DNA of 64,000 nucleotides from Clostridium sp. (GTDB taxonomy: Bacteria > Bacillota > Clostridia > Lachnospirales > Lachnospiraceae): contig JAMOZY010000001.1 in the NCBI GenBank assembly GCA_023667695.1, positions 147,810-211,809 of the forward strand. The letters run 5' to 3'. Positions within the stretch are counted from its first letter, which is position 1, and the number at the start of each line of letters is the position of its first letter. This document shows positions 27,555-36,718 of this stretch, one piece after another. A program made the translations under genes and the position numbers. The notes beneath the pieces are model-generated. The model saw only the letters and a program-made list of their open reading frames with translations, searched no databases and was not told the DNA's origin.

Positions 27555-28616
27555 ATGGATTTGAGTTTTTATAAAGGAAAACGGGTATTATTAACCGGAC
27601 ATACGGGTTTTAAGGGTTCCTGGATGAGCCGGGTATTGGTGAATGCAGGAGCGGTGCTGACGGGCTATTCCCTGGAACCGCCCACCAGTCCCGACCTGTT
27701 CTCCATGTGTGATGTGGAAGATAAGATGGATTCCGTTATTGGCGACATTCGGGATTTGGAGAAGTTAAAGGGCGTATTTGCCAAGGTACAGCCGGAAATC
27801 GTCATTCATATGGCAGCACAGCCCATTGTACGGGATTCTTATAAGAATCCGGTATATACCTATGAAACCAATGTCATGGGTACGGTCAATATCCTGGAAT
27901 GCATTCGATTGAATGATTGTGTAAGGTCCTTTGTGAATGTTACAACGGATAAGGTATATAAGAATAATGAATGGGCCTGGGGCTATCGGGAAAATGAACC
28001 CTTGGACGGGTATGACCCCTATTCCAATAGTAAGTCCTGTTCCGAATTGGTGACCCACAGCTATAAAAGCTCCTTCTTTTCAGATGGACGGGTAGCGGTT
28101 TCTACCTCCAGAGCCGGTAATGTCATCGGCGGAGGTGATTTTGCCAATGACCGTATTATACCGGATTGTATCCGGGCAGCAGAAAAAAAGGAAGCCATTA
28201 TTGTGCGGAATCCCCATTCCACCCGGCCATACCAGCATGTATTGGAGCCGGTTATGGCGTATCTGATGATTGCTCAGAAGCAGTATGAGGATGGAAGCTA
28301 TGCGGATTATTACAATGTAGGACCGGATGATATGGACTGTGTGACGACCGGTGATATTGTAGATATGTTCTGTGCAAAATGGGGCGAAGGCATGCACTGG
28401 CTCAACCAGTATGACGGCGGCCCGCATGAGGCCAATTTCCTGAAGCTGGATTGTTCTAAGCTGAAAACAACCTTTCAGTGGAAACCGCGGTGGAATGTAT
28501 CAGAAGCATTGGATCAGGTCGTGGAATGGACGAAGGTATATTTTGCAAAGGGTGATATTCCGGCAATTATGGACAAGCAGATTGAACGGTATCTGCATGG
28601 GGAAGCTGTTGAATGA
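27555..28616 (+). CDS. rfbG: CDP-glucose 4,6-dehydratase
   Basis: A 353-residue short-chain dehydrogenase/reductase of the RfbG/DdhB type converting CDP-glucose to CDP-4-keto-6-deoxyglucose. Features are the Rossmann motif TGHTGFKGSW near residue 15, VTTDKVYKN (Thr-Asp-Lys of the active site), YDPYSNSKS with the catalytic Tyr-x3-Lys, and RAGNVIGGGDFANDRIIPD. The start at 27555 matches the usual N-terminus (FYKGKRVLLTGHTG); it follows rfbF by 5 nt. Confidence 0.95.
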   Translation: MDLSFYKGKRVLLTGHTGFKGSWMSRVLVNAGAVLTGYSLEPPTSPDLFSMCDVEDKMDSVIGDIRDLEKLKGVFAKVQPEIVIHMAAQPIVRDSYKNPVYTYETNVMGTVNILECIRLNDCVRSFVNVTTDKVYKNNEWAWGYRENEPLDGYDPYSNSKSCSELVTHSYKSSFFSDGRVAVSTSRAGNVIGGGDFANDRIIPDCIRAAEKKEAIIVRNPHSTRPYQHVLEPVMAYLMIAQKQYEDGSYADYYNVGPDDMDCVTTGDIVDMFCAKWGEGMHWLNQYDGGPHEANFLKLDCSKLKTTFQWKPRWNVSEALDQVVEWTKVYFAKGDIPAIMDKQIERYLHGEAVE

Positions 28617-28681
28617 GAGTGGCGGAACGGTTTAATTTTGAAGCCGACAAGAGAAGAAATGATATGAAAAGGAGATAAGTG

Positions 28682-30019
28682 ATGTTTGAAAATATGACAG
28701 AAGCTCAGGCAAAGGAGCAGATTTTGGATATGGTTGCAAAGTATTGTGATACCTATCACAATCAAAAAGCCCCCTTTCAGGAAGGAGACCGGATTCCATA
28801 TGCATCCCGGGTTTACGGGCATGAAGAAATGTGTAATCTGGTAGACAGTGCCTTAGAATTCTGGCTGACGGCCGGACGGTATACGGATGAATTTGAAAAG
28901 AAGTTTGCAGAGTATCTGGGAGTGAAGTATTGTTCATTAGTCAATTCCGGTTCTTCTGCAAACTTAAATGCGTTTATGGCATTGACTTCGCCCTTATTGG
29001 GGGAACGTGCCATTCAGCGGGGAGATGAGGTAATCACTGTAGCGGCCGGATTCCCGACTACTGTGGCTCCGGTTATCCAGTACGGTGCAATTCCGGTATT
29101 CGTGGATGTTACCATTCCCCAGTATAATATTGATGTAACGATGCTGGAGGAGGCTTGTTCCGATAAGACAAAGGCTGTAATGATTGCCCATACCTTAGGG
29201 AATCCCTTTGACCTGAAAGCGGTCAAGGACTTCTGTGACCGGCATAATCTGTGGCTGGTAGAGGATAATTGCGACGCATTAGGCTCTAAGTATATCATAG
29301 ACGGAGAAGAGAGGTTTACCGGAACCATTGGCGATATCGGAACCTCCAGCTTTTATCCGCCTCATCATATGACCATGGGTGAGGGTGGCGCTGTGTATAC
29401 CAACAATCCATTATTAAATAAGTGCATCCGTTCCTTCCGGGACTGGGGACGGGACTGTGTCTGTCCTTCCGGACATGATAATCTGTGTGGACATCGGTTT
29501 GACAAGCAGTATGGAGAATTACCCTTAGGATACGACCACAAGTATGTATATTCTCACTTTGGTTATAACCTGAAGGCAACGGATATGCAGGCGGCGATAG
29601 GTTGTGCGCAGATTGTGAAGTTCCCGGGCTTTGTGGAACGCCGTCGTCACAATTTTGACCGTTTAAAGGCTGCTTTGGCAGGAACGGAGGACAAGCTGAT
29701 TTTACCGGAACCATGTGAGAATTCCATTCCAAGCTGGTTTGGTTTTCTGATTACCTGTAAGGAAGGTACGGACCGGAACCAGGTGGTACAGTATGTAGAA
29801 AATCATGGTGTGCAGACCCGTATGCTGTTTGCTGGCAATCTGACCAAGCATCCATGCTTTGATACCATGCGTCAGACCGGAGAAGGCTACCGGGTGGCAG
29901 GCGGGCTGACGAATACAGACCGGATTATGAACGAGACCTTCTGGGTCGGTGTATATCCCGGTATGACGGATGGGATGATTGATTATATGGCAAAGACCAT
30001 CCGGGAAGCCATTCAGTAA
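28682..30019 (+). CDS. rfbH: CDP-4-keto-6-deoxyglucose 3-dehydrase (E1, PLP and [2Fe-2S])
   Basis: A 445-residue PLP-dependent enzyme removing the 3-hydroxyl of CDP-4-keto-6-deoxyglucose. The usual Schiff-base lysine is replaced by His in FYPPHHMTMGEGGAVY, the hallmark of E1/DdhC rather than of aminotransferases. Cysteines in RDCVCPSGHDNLCGHRFD are candidate [2Fe-2S] ligands as in E1. GSSANLNAFMAL and EDNCDALGSKY are PLP-site motifs. The ATG at 28682 lies 3 nt after a possible GTG; AAAAGGAGA upstream serves either. The partner reductase E3 (DdhD/AscD) is not found in the window. Confidence 0.93.
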   Translation: MFENMTEAQAKEQILDMVAKYCDTYHNQKAPFQEGDRIPYASRVYGHEEMCNLVDSALEFWLTAGRYTDEFEKKFAEYLGVKYCSLVNSGSSANLNAFMALTSPLLGERAIQRGDEVITVAAGFPTTVAPVIQYGAIPVFVDVTIPQYNIDVTMLEEACSDKTKAVMIAHTLGNPFDLKAVKDFCDRHNLWLVEDNCDALGSKYIIDGEERFTGTIGDIGTSSFYPPHHMTMGEGGAVYTNNPLLNKCIRSFRDWGRDCVCPSGHDNLCGHRFDKQYGELPLGYDHKYVYSHFGYNLKATDMQAAIGCAQIVKFPGFVERRRHNFDRLKAALAGTEDKLILPEPCENSIPSWFGFLITCKEGTDRNQVVQYVENHGVQTRMLFAGNLTKHPCFDTMRQTGEGYRVAGGLTNTDRIMNETFWVGVYPGMTDGMIDYMAKTIREAIQ

Positions 30020-30059
30020 AAGAAGGTGCCGGATAAAGGAAATAGAAGGTTAGGAAAAG

Positions 30060-30626
30060 ATGAGTGTTATAGCAGAAAAACAGGAACAGATGGAACCAAC
30101 GGACCGTGTGCAGAAGAAAACAGAAGGAAAAAAGGGACTGGCAGCCTTATGGCAGTTTATTAAGTTTGGCCTGGTGGGTGTGTCCAATACCGTAGTATCT
30201 TATGTCACATATTCCATTTGCTATTATGCATTTCATACCAATGAGCATGTTGCAAATATTGTTGGATTTATTATTAGCGTACTAAATGCGTACATCTGGC
30301 AGAGTAAATTTGTATTCAAGGAAACCGAGGGAGGAGAACACCGGGTATGGTGGCAGGTATTGATTAAGACCTATATATCCTATGCTTTTTCCGGCTTATT
30401 CTTAACGGAGCTGCTTTTGCTGCTGTGGCTGAATGTGCTGCATATCGAGCAGTATCTAGAGCCGGTTGTGGGGTGGATTGCCGGATTTGGACTTTCCATG
30501 ACTGCAAGGGATGTGGCAGTTTCCCTGGCTCCATTCCTGAATATGGTGGTAACCATACCGATTAATTTCTGTATTAATAAATTCTGGGCCTATCGGCAGA
30601 AGAATAAGAAAAGTGAGGTGGCGTGA
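30060..30626 (+). CDS. GtrA-family membrane protein
   Basis: A 188-residue protein with four hydrophobic segments and the GtrA/DPMS signature: FIKFGLVGVSNTVVSYVTYSICY, NIVGFIISVLNAYIWQSKFVFK, and a C-terminal NMVVTIPINFCINKFWAYR. GtrA proteins are proposed to help flip polyprenyl-phosphate-linked sugars made by GtrB-type GT2 enzymes, and such enzymes are encoded at 35765 and 39218. The N-terminal 30 residues are charged and cytoplasmic. It is 40 nt downstream of rfbH. Confidence 0.9.
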   Translation: MSVIAEKQEQMEPTDRVQKKTEGKKGLAALWQFIKFGLVGVSNTVVSYVTYSICYYAFHTNEHVANIVGFIISVLNAYIWQSKFVFKETEGGEHRVWWQVLIKTYISYAFSGLFLTELLLLLWLNVLHIEQYLEPVVGWIAGFGLSMTARDVAVSLAPFLNMVVTIPINFCINKFWAYRQKNKKSEVA

Positions 30627-30628
30627 AA

Positions 30629-32233
30629 ATGGGCGAGATTAAATTATTGGATTGTACCCTGCGGGACGGAGGATATGTAAATGATTGGGAATTCGGGCAT
30701 AACAATCTGGTCAGTATCTTTGAACGGATGGTAGGAGCCGGCGTAGATATTATTGAAGTTGGTTTTTTAGATGAACGCCGGACCTTTGACATAAACCGGA
30801 GTATTATGCCGGATTCTTCTGCTGTGGAAAAAATCTATGGCAGTCTGGACCGAAAGCAGGCATTGGTTGTGGGTATGATTGATTATGGTACCTGTGGTAT
30901 TGAGCATATTCAGCCATGCTCAGATTCTTATCTGGATGGCATCCGTGTGATTTTCAAGAAGCATATCCGCTGGCAGGCCATTGATTTCTGCCGACAGCTA
31001 AAGGAATTGGGCTACAAGGTATTTGTACAACTGGTTTCCATTACCAGCTATGAGGATGAGGAGTTGATGGATTTAATTCGGCTGGCGAATGATTTGGAGC
31101 CTTATGCAGTTTCTATGGTGGATACCTATGGATTGATGCATCAGGAGAATTTGATGCATTATTATAAATTGTTAAATGCGCATTTAAAACCGAGCATCGG
31201 TGTGGGGTATCATTCGCATAATAATTTCCAGATGGCCTATGCAAATTGCATTGAAATGCTGTCCCATGAGACGGAGCGTATGGTGCTGGTGGACGGTACC
31301 ATCTATGGCATGGGAAAAAGTGCGGGGAATGCACCCCTTGAATTGCTTGCCATGCATCTGAACGACCGTTATGGCAAAAGCTATGATATCAGTCAGATAC
31401 TGGAGGCAGTGGATGCAAATGTAATGCCAATCTATAAGATGACGCCTTGGGGATATAATATGTTTTTCTTTATTGCAGCATCCAATGACTGTCATCCCAA
31501 TTATGTATCTTATTTGATGGATAAGCGGACCCTCTCTGTGAAGTCGATAAATGAAATCCTGAGCAAGCTGGAGGGAGAGAAGCAGCTGATGTATGACCAG
31601 AAGCTGATTGAAGAGTTATATCTGGATTATCAGAATATAGTTGTCAATGATGAAAAGGATATGGAAGCGTTAACCGGCCAGTTCCGGAACCGGAATGTGT
31701 TATTACTGGGACCGGGTCTGAATGTACAGAAGCAATTGGATAAAATCAGGGCGTATGTGGAAAAAGAAAATCCAATCATTGTTTCTGTTAATTTTATTTC
31801 CGGCGAATTGGACAGCGATTATGTCTTTTTAAGCAATTCCAAGCGGTATGTTCAGCTGGCGACCGCCTTATCCCAAAATCCGGCTCTAAAGGTAATCGCT
31901 ACCTCCAATGTGACAAAGACCGATGGAAGCTTTGATTATACCCTGCAATACAGTTCTCTGCTGGATCAGGAAGCAGATGGCGTCTGCATGGATAATTCCT
32001 TTGTGATGCTGTTAAAGGTAATGAAACGGATTGGGGTAACGGAAGTGGCACTCGGCGGATTTGACGGTTATATTGGAGATAAGAAGCAGAATTATATCAA
32101 TGCTTATATGGAGTATAATTTCAATAAAGCGCAGGCGGAAAAGCTGAATCAGTATGTTTCCGGCGTTTTGCAGGAGCTGCGGAAGGATATTACCATGCAT
32201 TTTATCACGGATTCTCAGTATACCGATGAATGA
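30629..32233 (+). CDS. DRE-TIM aldolase-like enzyme with extra C-terminal domain
   Basis: A 534-residue protein. Residues 1-270 form a DRE-TIM metallolyase barrel like 4-hydroxy-2-oxovalerate aldolase: LLDCTLRDGGYVNDW, VGYHSHNNFQMAYAN (HxH metal ligands), and DGTIYGMGKSAGNAP. Residues about 340-534 form a separate Rossmann-like region (NVLLLGPGLNVQKQLDKI, then SVNFISGELDSDYVFLSNS) that I cannot name. Proteins of this layout occur in polysaccharide gene clusters, where they may make or break a keto-acid bond on a sugar. The ATG at 30629 is chosen over GTG at 30623 on spacing from GTGAGGTG. Confidence 0.75.
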   Translation: MGEIKLLDCTLRDGGYVNDWEFGHNNLVSIFERMVGAGVDIIEVGFLDERRTFDINRSIMPDSSAVEKIYGSLDRKQALVVGMIDYGTCGIEHIQPCSDSYLDGIRVIFKKHIRWQAIDFCRQLKELGYKVFVQLVSITSYEDEELMDLIRLANDLEPYAVSMVDTYGLMHQENLMHYYKLLNAHLKPSIGVGYHSHNNFQMAYANCIEMLSHETERMVLVDGTIYGMGKSAGNAPLELLAMHLNDRYGKSYDISQILEAVDANVMPIYKMTPWGYNMFFFIAASNDCHPNYVSYLMDKRTLSVKSINEILSKLEGEKQLMYDQKLIEELYLDYQNIVVNDEKDMEALTGQFRNRNVLLLGPGLNVQKQLDKIRAYVEKENPIIVSVNFISGELDSDYVFLSNSKRYVQLATALSQNPALKVIATSNVTKTDGSFDYTLQYSSLLDQEADGVCMDNSFVMLLKVMKRIGVTEVALGGFDGYIGDKKQNYINAYMEYNFNKAQAEKLNQYVSGVLQELRKDITMHFITDSQYTDE

Positions 32234-32263
32234 AACAGGATGATAAGCGGACAGGAGTAGTGG

Positions 32264-32920
32264 ATGATGAAAAAATATGAAATCGCTGTCTTTGATTTGG
32301 ACGGCACCTTATTGGATACCAGAGAGGGTGTATTGGCTTCCGCAGAGTATACGATTCGTAAATTCGGCTATCCCATGCCGGAGCCGGAGGTACTGCGGAG
32401 CTTTATTGGTCCGCCGATACAGGATTCCTTTGCAAGAACCTATCATCTGGAGAAAGCGCAGGCGGATGCCATGGCAGCAGAGTTCCGCCTGAATTATAAG
32501 GATGAGAATCTGCTAAAGGCTAAGCCCTATGAAGGCATCTATGAGCTGATGGAGGAGCTGGTAAAGCGTGGCGTCCGGATTGCAGTAGCAACCTATAAGC
32601 GTCAGGATTATACAGAACGGATTTTAAAGCATTTTGGATTTGACCGGTATTCTGATATTTTATATGGCTCTGACTTTGAAGGAAAGCTAAAGAAAGTGGA
32701 TATCATTCAGAAATGCATGAAGGACCTGGGCTCTACCGATTACAGGAATGCAGTTATGATTGGTGACAGCTGGCATGACGCCAATGGAGCTGAGCAGATT
32801 GGGGTGGATTTTATAGGCGTTACATACGGATTTGACTTTCGAACGGAGGAAGATGTACGAAAATGCACCAGCATCGGAAGTGCCGATACGCCATTGGAAC
32901 TATTAAAGTACTTTGATTAA
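32264..32920 (+). CDS. HAD-superfamily hydrolase (phosphoglycolate phosphatase-like)
   Basis: A 218-residue HAD phosphatase. Motif I is FDLDGTLLDT, motif II is VATYK, and motif IV is MIGDSWHDANGA, with a helical cap typical of the Gph/PgmB subfamily. Its location between the aldolase-like and TPP-enzyme genes suggests it removes phosphate from an intermediate of the sugar pathway rather than acting in housekeeping repair. The true substrate is not deducible. It has AGGAG 6 nt before the first ATG at 32264. Confidence 0.85.
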   Translation: MMKKYEIAVFDLDGTLLDTREGVLASAEYTIRKFGYPMPEPEVLRSFIGPPIQDSFARTYHLEKAQADAMAAEFRLNYKDENLLKAKPYEGIYELMEELVKRGVRIAVATYKRQDYTERILKHFGFDRYSDILYGSDFEGKLKKVDIIQKCMKDLGSTDYRNAVMIGDSWHDANGAEQIGVDFIGVTYGFDFRTEEDVRKCTSIGSADTPLELLKYFD

Positions 32921-32958
32921 GGGATTTGGTTTTCTGCATTTAGAGGAGGCGGATAGAG

Positions 32959-34758
32959 ATGAAGATGAAAGTTGCACAGTATATTGCTGATTTTCTGGTA
33001 AAGCAGGGGGTTACGGATGTATTTACGGTAACTGGCGGAGGCGCTATGCATTTAAATGATGCATTGGGACATAAGGAAGGCCTTCACAGCACCTATAACC
33101 ACCATGAACAGGCATGCTCCATTGCAGCAGAAGGCTATGCCAGGGCTACCGGAAGGGTAGCGGCAGTATGTGTGACCAGCGGGCCGGGAGGAACCAATGC
33201 CATTACTGGTGTGCTGGGAGGCTGGCAGGATTCCATTCCAATGTTTATTCTTTCCGGACAGGTAAAGCGGGAAACCACTACCTGGTCTACGGATGTACCG
33301 CTTCGTCAGCTGGGGGACCAGGAATTTCAGATTGTCGATACAGTAAAGACGATGACAAAATATGCAGTTATGGTTACGGAACCGAATGAAATCCGGTATC
33401 ACTTGGAAAAGGCATGGTATTTATGCCTGAATGGAAGAAAGGGTCCGGTATGGCTGGATATTCCTTTGGATGTACAGGCAGCGCCCATCGAAACGGAGGA
33501 ACTGAAGGGATTTGATGCATCCGAACTGGAACAACCGGAAAATCCGGTATATAATACAGCCTTAACCAAAGAAATCATAAGCCGGATTCAGGCTGCCAAG
33601 CGTCCGGTTGTTTTTGCCGGAACTGGCATCCGCTTAGGTGAGGCATACGAAGAGTTCTTACAATTAATCGATAAGCTGGGAATCCCGGTAGTGACTGCAT
33701 GGAATGCCCATGACCTGTTATGGGATGCACATCCCTTGTATTGCGGCAGACCGGGAACGGTAGGAACCAGAGGCGGTAATTTTGTGGTTCAGAACAGTGA
33801 TTTGCTTCTGGTGCTGGGATGCCGTCTGAATATCCGGCAGATTAGCTATAATTATCATGATTTTGCAAAGCAGGCTTATAAAATCGTAGTGGATATTGAT
33901 GCGGCGGAGCTGCGGAAGCCAACGGTAAAGGTGGATTTGCCGGTACATGCGGATGTGAAGGCGGTTATGCAGGACCTGTTAACTGCCGATTATGCAGGCA
34001 CTACGGAACAACAGAACGGGTGGCTGGACTGGGCGAGAGGAATCAATCAGAAATATCCGGCGACGCTGCCTTCTTACTATGAGAAGCAGACACCGATTAA
34101 TCCATATGTTTTTGTTACCAAGCTTTCTCAGAAGCTGACAGAAGGGGACGATATCATTTGCGGAAACGGCAGTGCCTGTGTGATTACCTTTCAGGCAGCA
34201 GAGCTGAAAAAGGAGCAGCGGTTATTTACCAATTCCGGCTGCGCTGCCATGGGGTACGGATTTCCGGCAGCATTGGGGGTCTGTGTGGCGCGGAAGGGAA
34301 AGCGGGTTATCTGTATTGACGGGGACGGGAGCTTTCAGATGAATCTGCAGGAGCTGCAGACAGTAGTTTATAATCAGTTGAATATGAAGCTGATTATTAT
34401 CAATAATAATGGTTATCATTCTATCCGTCAGACACAGACCAATTTGTTCAAGGGAGAACCCCTGGTAGGAGTTTGTGACGGAAACGGACTGAGCTTTCCG
34501 GATTTTGAAAAGCTTGCCTATGCTTATGGAATTCCTTATGTACGAATCAATCATCTGGACAATGCAGAGGAAGGCCTGGATAAGCTGTTAAATACGGAGG
34601 GACCGGTTCTTTGTGAGGTTATTGTAGATGAAAAGCAGAATTTCGAACCAAAGCTTTCTTCTAAGGTATTGCCGGATGGAAGGATTGTTTCGCCGCCGAT
34701 TGATGATATGTTTCCATTTCTTCCGAAGGAAGAGTACGAGGCCAATCATTTATCCTAG
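32959..34758 (+). CDS. Thiamine pyrophosphate-dependent carboligase (acetolactate synthase-like)
   Basis: A 599-residue three-domain TPP enzyme. The N-terminal PYR domain has the catalytic Glu in YNHHEQACSIAAEGYAR and CVTSGPGGTNAITGVLGGW. The central domain has RPVVFAGTGIRLG. The C-terminal PP domain has GDGSFQMNLQELQTVVYNQLNMKLIIINNN for Mg-TPP. Its tail (SPPIDDMFPFLP) is familiar from homologues in O-antigen clusters. In yersiniose synthesis the related YerE adds a two-carbon unit from pyruvate to a CDP-4-keto-3,6-dideoxy sugar; rfbFGH next door makes such a sugar here. That role is an inference; housekeeping acetolactate synthase is unlikely because ilvN and ilvC are absent. Confidence 0.85.
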   Translation: MKMKVAQYIADFLVKQGVTDVFTVTGGGAMHLNDALGHKEGLHSTYNHHEQACSIAAEGYARATGRVAAVCVTSGPGGTNAITGVLGGWQDSIPMFILSGQVKRETTTWSTDVPLRQLGDQEFQIVDTVKTMTKYAVMVTEPNEIRYHLEKAWYLCLNGRKGPVWLDIPLDVQAAPIETEELKGFDASELEQPENPVYNTALTKEIISRIQAAKRPVVFAGTGIRLGEAYEEFLQLIDKLGIPVVTAWNAHDLLWDAHPLYCGRPGTVGTRGGNFVVQNSDLLLVLGCRLNIRQISYNYHDFAKQAYKIVVDIDAAELRKPTVKVDLPVHADVKAVMQDLLTADYAGTTEQQNGWLDWARGINQKYPATLPSYYEKQTPINPYVFVTKLSQKLTEGDDIICGNGSACVITFQAAELKKEQRLFTNSGCAAMGYGFPAALGVCVARKGKRVICIDGDGSFQMNLQELQTVVYNQLNMKLIIINNNGYHSIRQTQTNLFKGEPLVGVCDGNGLSFPDFEKLAYAYGIPYVRINHLDNAEEGLDKLLNTEGPVLCEVIVDEKQNFEPKLSSKVLPDGRIVSPPIDDMFPFLPKEEYEANHLS

Positions 34759-34841
34759 CCTATTGGCTTTGAAGCTGGCAAACGTGTGAAATATGGAAAT
34801 GAAGGCGGAATAGTTTGGAAAGAAAACGAGGATTATAAACT

Positions 34842-35768
34842 ATGAGAAAAGTCATTCTTACCGGAGGTACCGGTATGCTGGGACTTGCATTGATTCAATT
34901 ATTCATACAGAAAAAAATAGAGGTTCTGGTTATTGTGCGGCCGGATTCGAAGCGGAGAAATGCACTTCCGGTTAGCGATTATGTAACGGTGATAGAATGT
35001 GATTTATCGAATCTCCTGGCGATAAAGGAACAGCTTCCGGATACCTATGATGCATTTTTTCACTTTGCCTGGGATGGTACCTTTGGTGAGGCCAGAAATG
35101 ATATGTATCTGCAGAACCGGAATGTAAAGGCGGCACTGGACGCAGTGGAACTGGCAAAGGCGGCAGGATGTACGGTATTTCTTGGAGCCGGTTCTCAGGC
35201 AGAGTATGGAAGAGTGGATGGAATCAAGCTGGGACCGGATACGCCGACAAAACCGGAAACCGGATATGGAATTGGAAAATTGTGCGCCGGACAGATGAGT
35301 CGAATTCTGTGCCAGCAAATGGGAATGAAGCATATCTGGGTCCGGATTCTCAGTACCTATGGTCCCCATGACGGGCTGCACACCATGGTAATGTCCGGCA
35401 TCATCAAGATGTTAAATCAGGAACGCCCGCAATATACCAAAGGGGAGCAGATGTGGGATTATCTCTATTGTGAGGATGCAGCAAGAGCCTTTTATCTGGC
35501 GGCAGAGCGGGGAATGGATGGCTCCGTCTATTGTATTGGCAGCGGTCAGGTAAGACCCCTGGCAGAATATATTACAGTGATTCGGGATGCTATCAATCCC
35601 GGGATTGAGATTGGCTTTGGTGAAATTCCGTATTATGATAAACAGGTGATGTATCTGTGTGCAGATATTGAGAATTTGCAGCGGGATACAGGCTTTCAGC
35701 CGGAGGTGTCCTTTGAGGAAGGCATCCGTAGAACCGTACAATGGTATAAAGAGGAAATGAAAAAATGA
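34842..35768 (+). CDS. NAD-dependent epimerase/dehydratase or reductase
   Basis: A 308-residue extended short-chain dehydrogenase. It has the Rossmann motif TGGTGMLG at the N-terminus, FHFAWDGTFG, GAGSQAEYG with the catalytic Ser region, and GYGIGKLCAG carrying Tyr-x3-Lys. It could be the reductase or epimerase finishing the branched or dideoxy sugar made upstream (YerF-like or tyvelose/paratose-synthase-like), but the sequence alone does not decide. It overlaps the GT2 gene by 4 bp. Confidence 0.8.
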   Translation: MRKVILTGGTGMLGLALIQLFIQKKIEVLVIVRPDSKRRNALPVSDYVTVIECDLSNLLAIKEQLPDTYDAFFHFAWDGTFGEARNDMYLQNRNVKAALDAVELAKAAGCTVFLGAGSQAEYGRVDGIKLGPDTPTKPETGYGIGKLCAGQMSRILCQQMGMKHIWVRILSTYGPHDGLHTMVMSGIIKMLNQERPQYTKGEQMWDYLYCEDAARAFYLAAERGMDGSVYCIGSGQVRPLAEYITVIRDAINPGIEIGFGEIPYYDKQVMYLCADIENLQRDTGFQPEVSFEEGIRRTVQWYKEEMKK

Positions 35769-36718
35769 AGAAAACAATTAGTATATTAATTCCATGCTAT
35801 AACGAAGAAGAAAATGTAGTTCCTATGAGCGAAGCCATTGTTGATTTGTTTGAAACCCAGCTGACGGAATACAATTACGAGCTGGTATTTATCGACAATG
35901 ATTCTCATGATAGGACCAGAGAGCTGTTACGGGAGATTTGCAGTAAGAATCCCAATGTAAAGGCAATTTTTAATGCGAAAAATTTTGGACAGTTTAACTC
36001 GCCGTATTATGGAATGCTGCAGACCACCGGAGACTGTACGATTTCCATGGTTTGTGATTTCCAGGACCCCATCGAGCTGATACCACAGTATATTAAGGAA
36101 TGGGAAAATGGTTATAAAATTGTAATCGGCATTAAGACCAGCAGCAGGGAAAGCAAGCTGATGTATCTCCTGCGCAGTATTTATTACAAGATGATTAAGC
36201 GGTTTTCGGATGTGGAGCAGATTGAACATTTTACTGGCTCTGGTTTGTACGATAAGTCTTTTATTGATGTGCTGCGGGATTTAAAGGACCCAAAACCTTT
36301 TATGCGGGGAATTGTAGCGGAGCTGGGCTTTAAGCGGAAGGAGATTCCTTATGAGCAGCCCCAGCGGCGGGCAGGAAAGACCCATAATAACTTTTATACC
36401 CTGTATGATGCGGCAATGCTCAGTATTACTTCCTATACAAAAATCGGGTTACGGCTTGCCACCTTTGCGGGCTTTGCCTGTGGAGGCGTTAGTGTTGTAA
36501 TCGCACTGGTTTACCTGATTATGAAGCTGGTTATGTGGAATCAGTTCCAGGCAGGAATGGCTCCGATTTTGATTGGTATGTTCTTTCTTGGCTCGATTCA
36601 GCTTTTTTTCATCGGATTTATCGGCGAGTATGTATTAAGTATTAATGAACGGGTGATGAACCGGCCGCTTGTAGTTGAAGAAGAACGAATTAATTTTAAC
36701 CGGAATGAGGAGTGCTAG
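35765..36718 (+). CDS. GT2 glycosyltransferase, GtrB/DPM1-like with two C-terminal membrane spans
   Basis: A 317-residue protein. The GT-A domain shows SILIPCYNEEENVVPM, VFIDNDSHDRT and VCDFQDP for donor and metal binding, and YEQPQRRAGKTHNN. Two hydrophobic segments follow at about 235-255 and 265-290. This is the arrangement of GtrB and ArnC enzymes, which load a sugar onto undecaprenyl phosphate. With the GtrA protein encoded at 30060 it would form a flipping and loading pair supplying the GT-C enzymes. It starts inside the previous stop (ATGA). Confidence 0.9.
   Translation: MKKTISILIPCYNEEENVVPMSEAIVDLFETQLTEYNYELVFIDNDSHDRTRELLREICSKNPNVKAIFNAKNFGQFNSPYYGMLQTTGDCTISMVCDFQDPIELIPQYIKEWENGYKIVIGIKTSSRESKLMYLLRSIYYKMIKRFSDVEQIEHFTGSGLYDKSFIDVLRDLKDPKPFMRGIVAELGFKRKEIPYEQPQRRAGKTHNNFYTLYDAAMLSITSYTKIGLRLATFAGFACGGVSVVIALVYLIMKLVMWNQFQAGMAPILIGMFFLGSIQLFFIGFIGEYVLSINERVMNRPLVVEEERINFNRNEEC

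Noticed and set aside
32959..34758. Housekeeping acetolactate synthase (ilvB)
   Set aside because: No ilvN, ilvC or other branched-chain amino acid genes nearby; it sits in a sugar-nucleotide operon and has a tail typical of polysaccharide-locus homologues.
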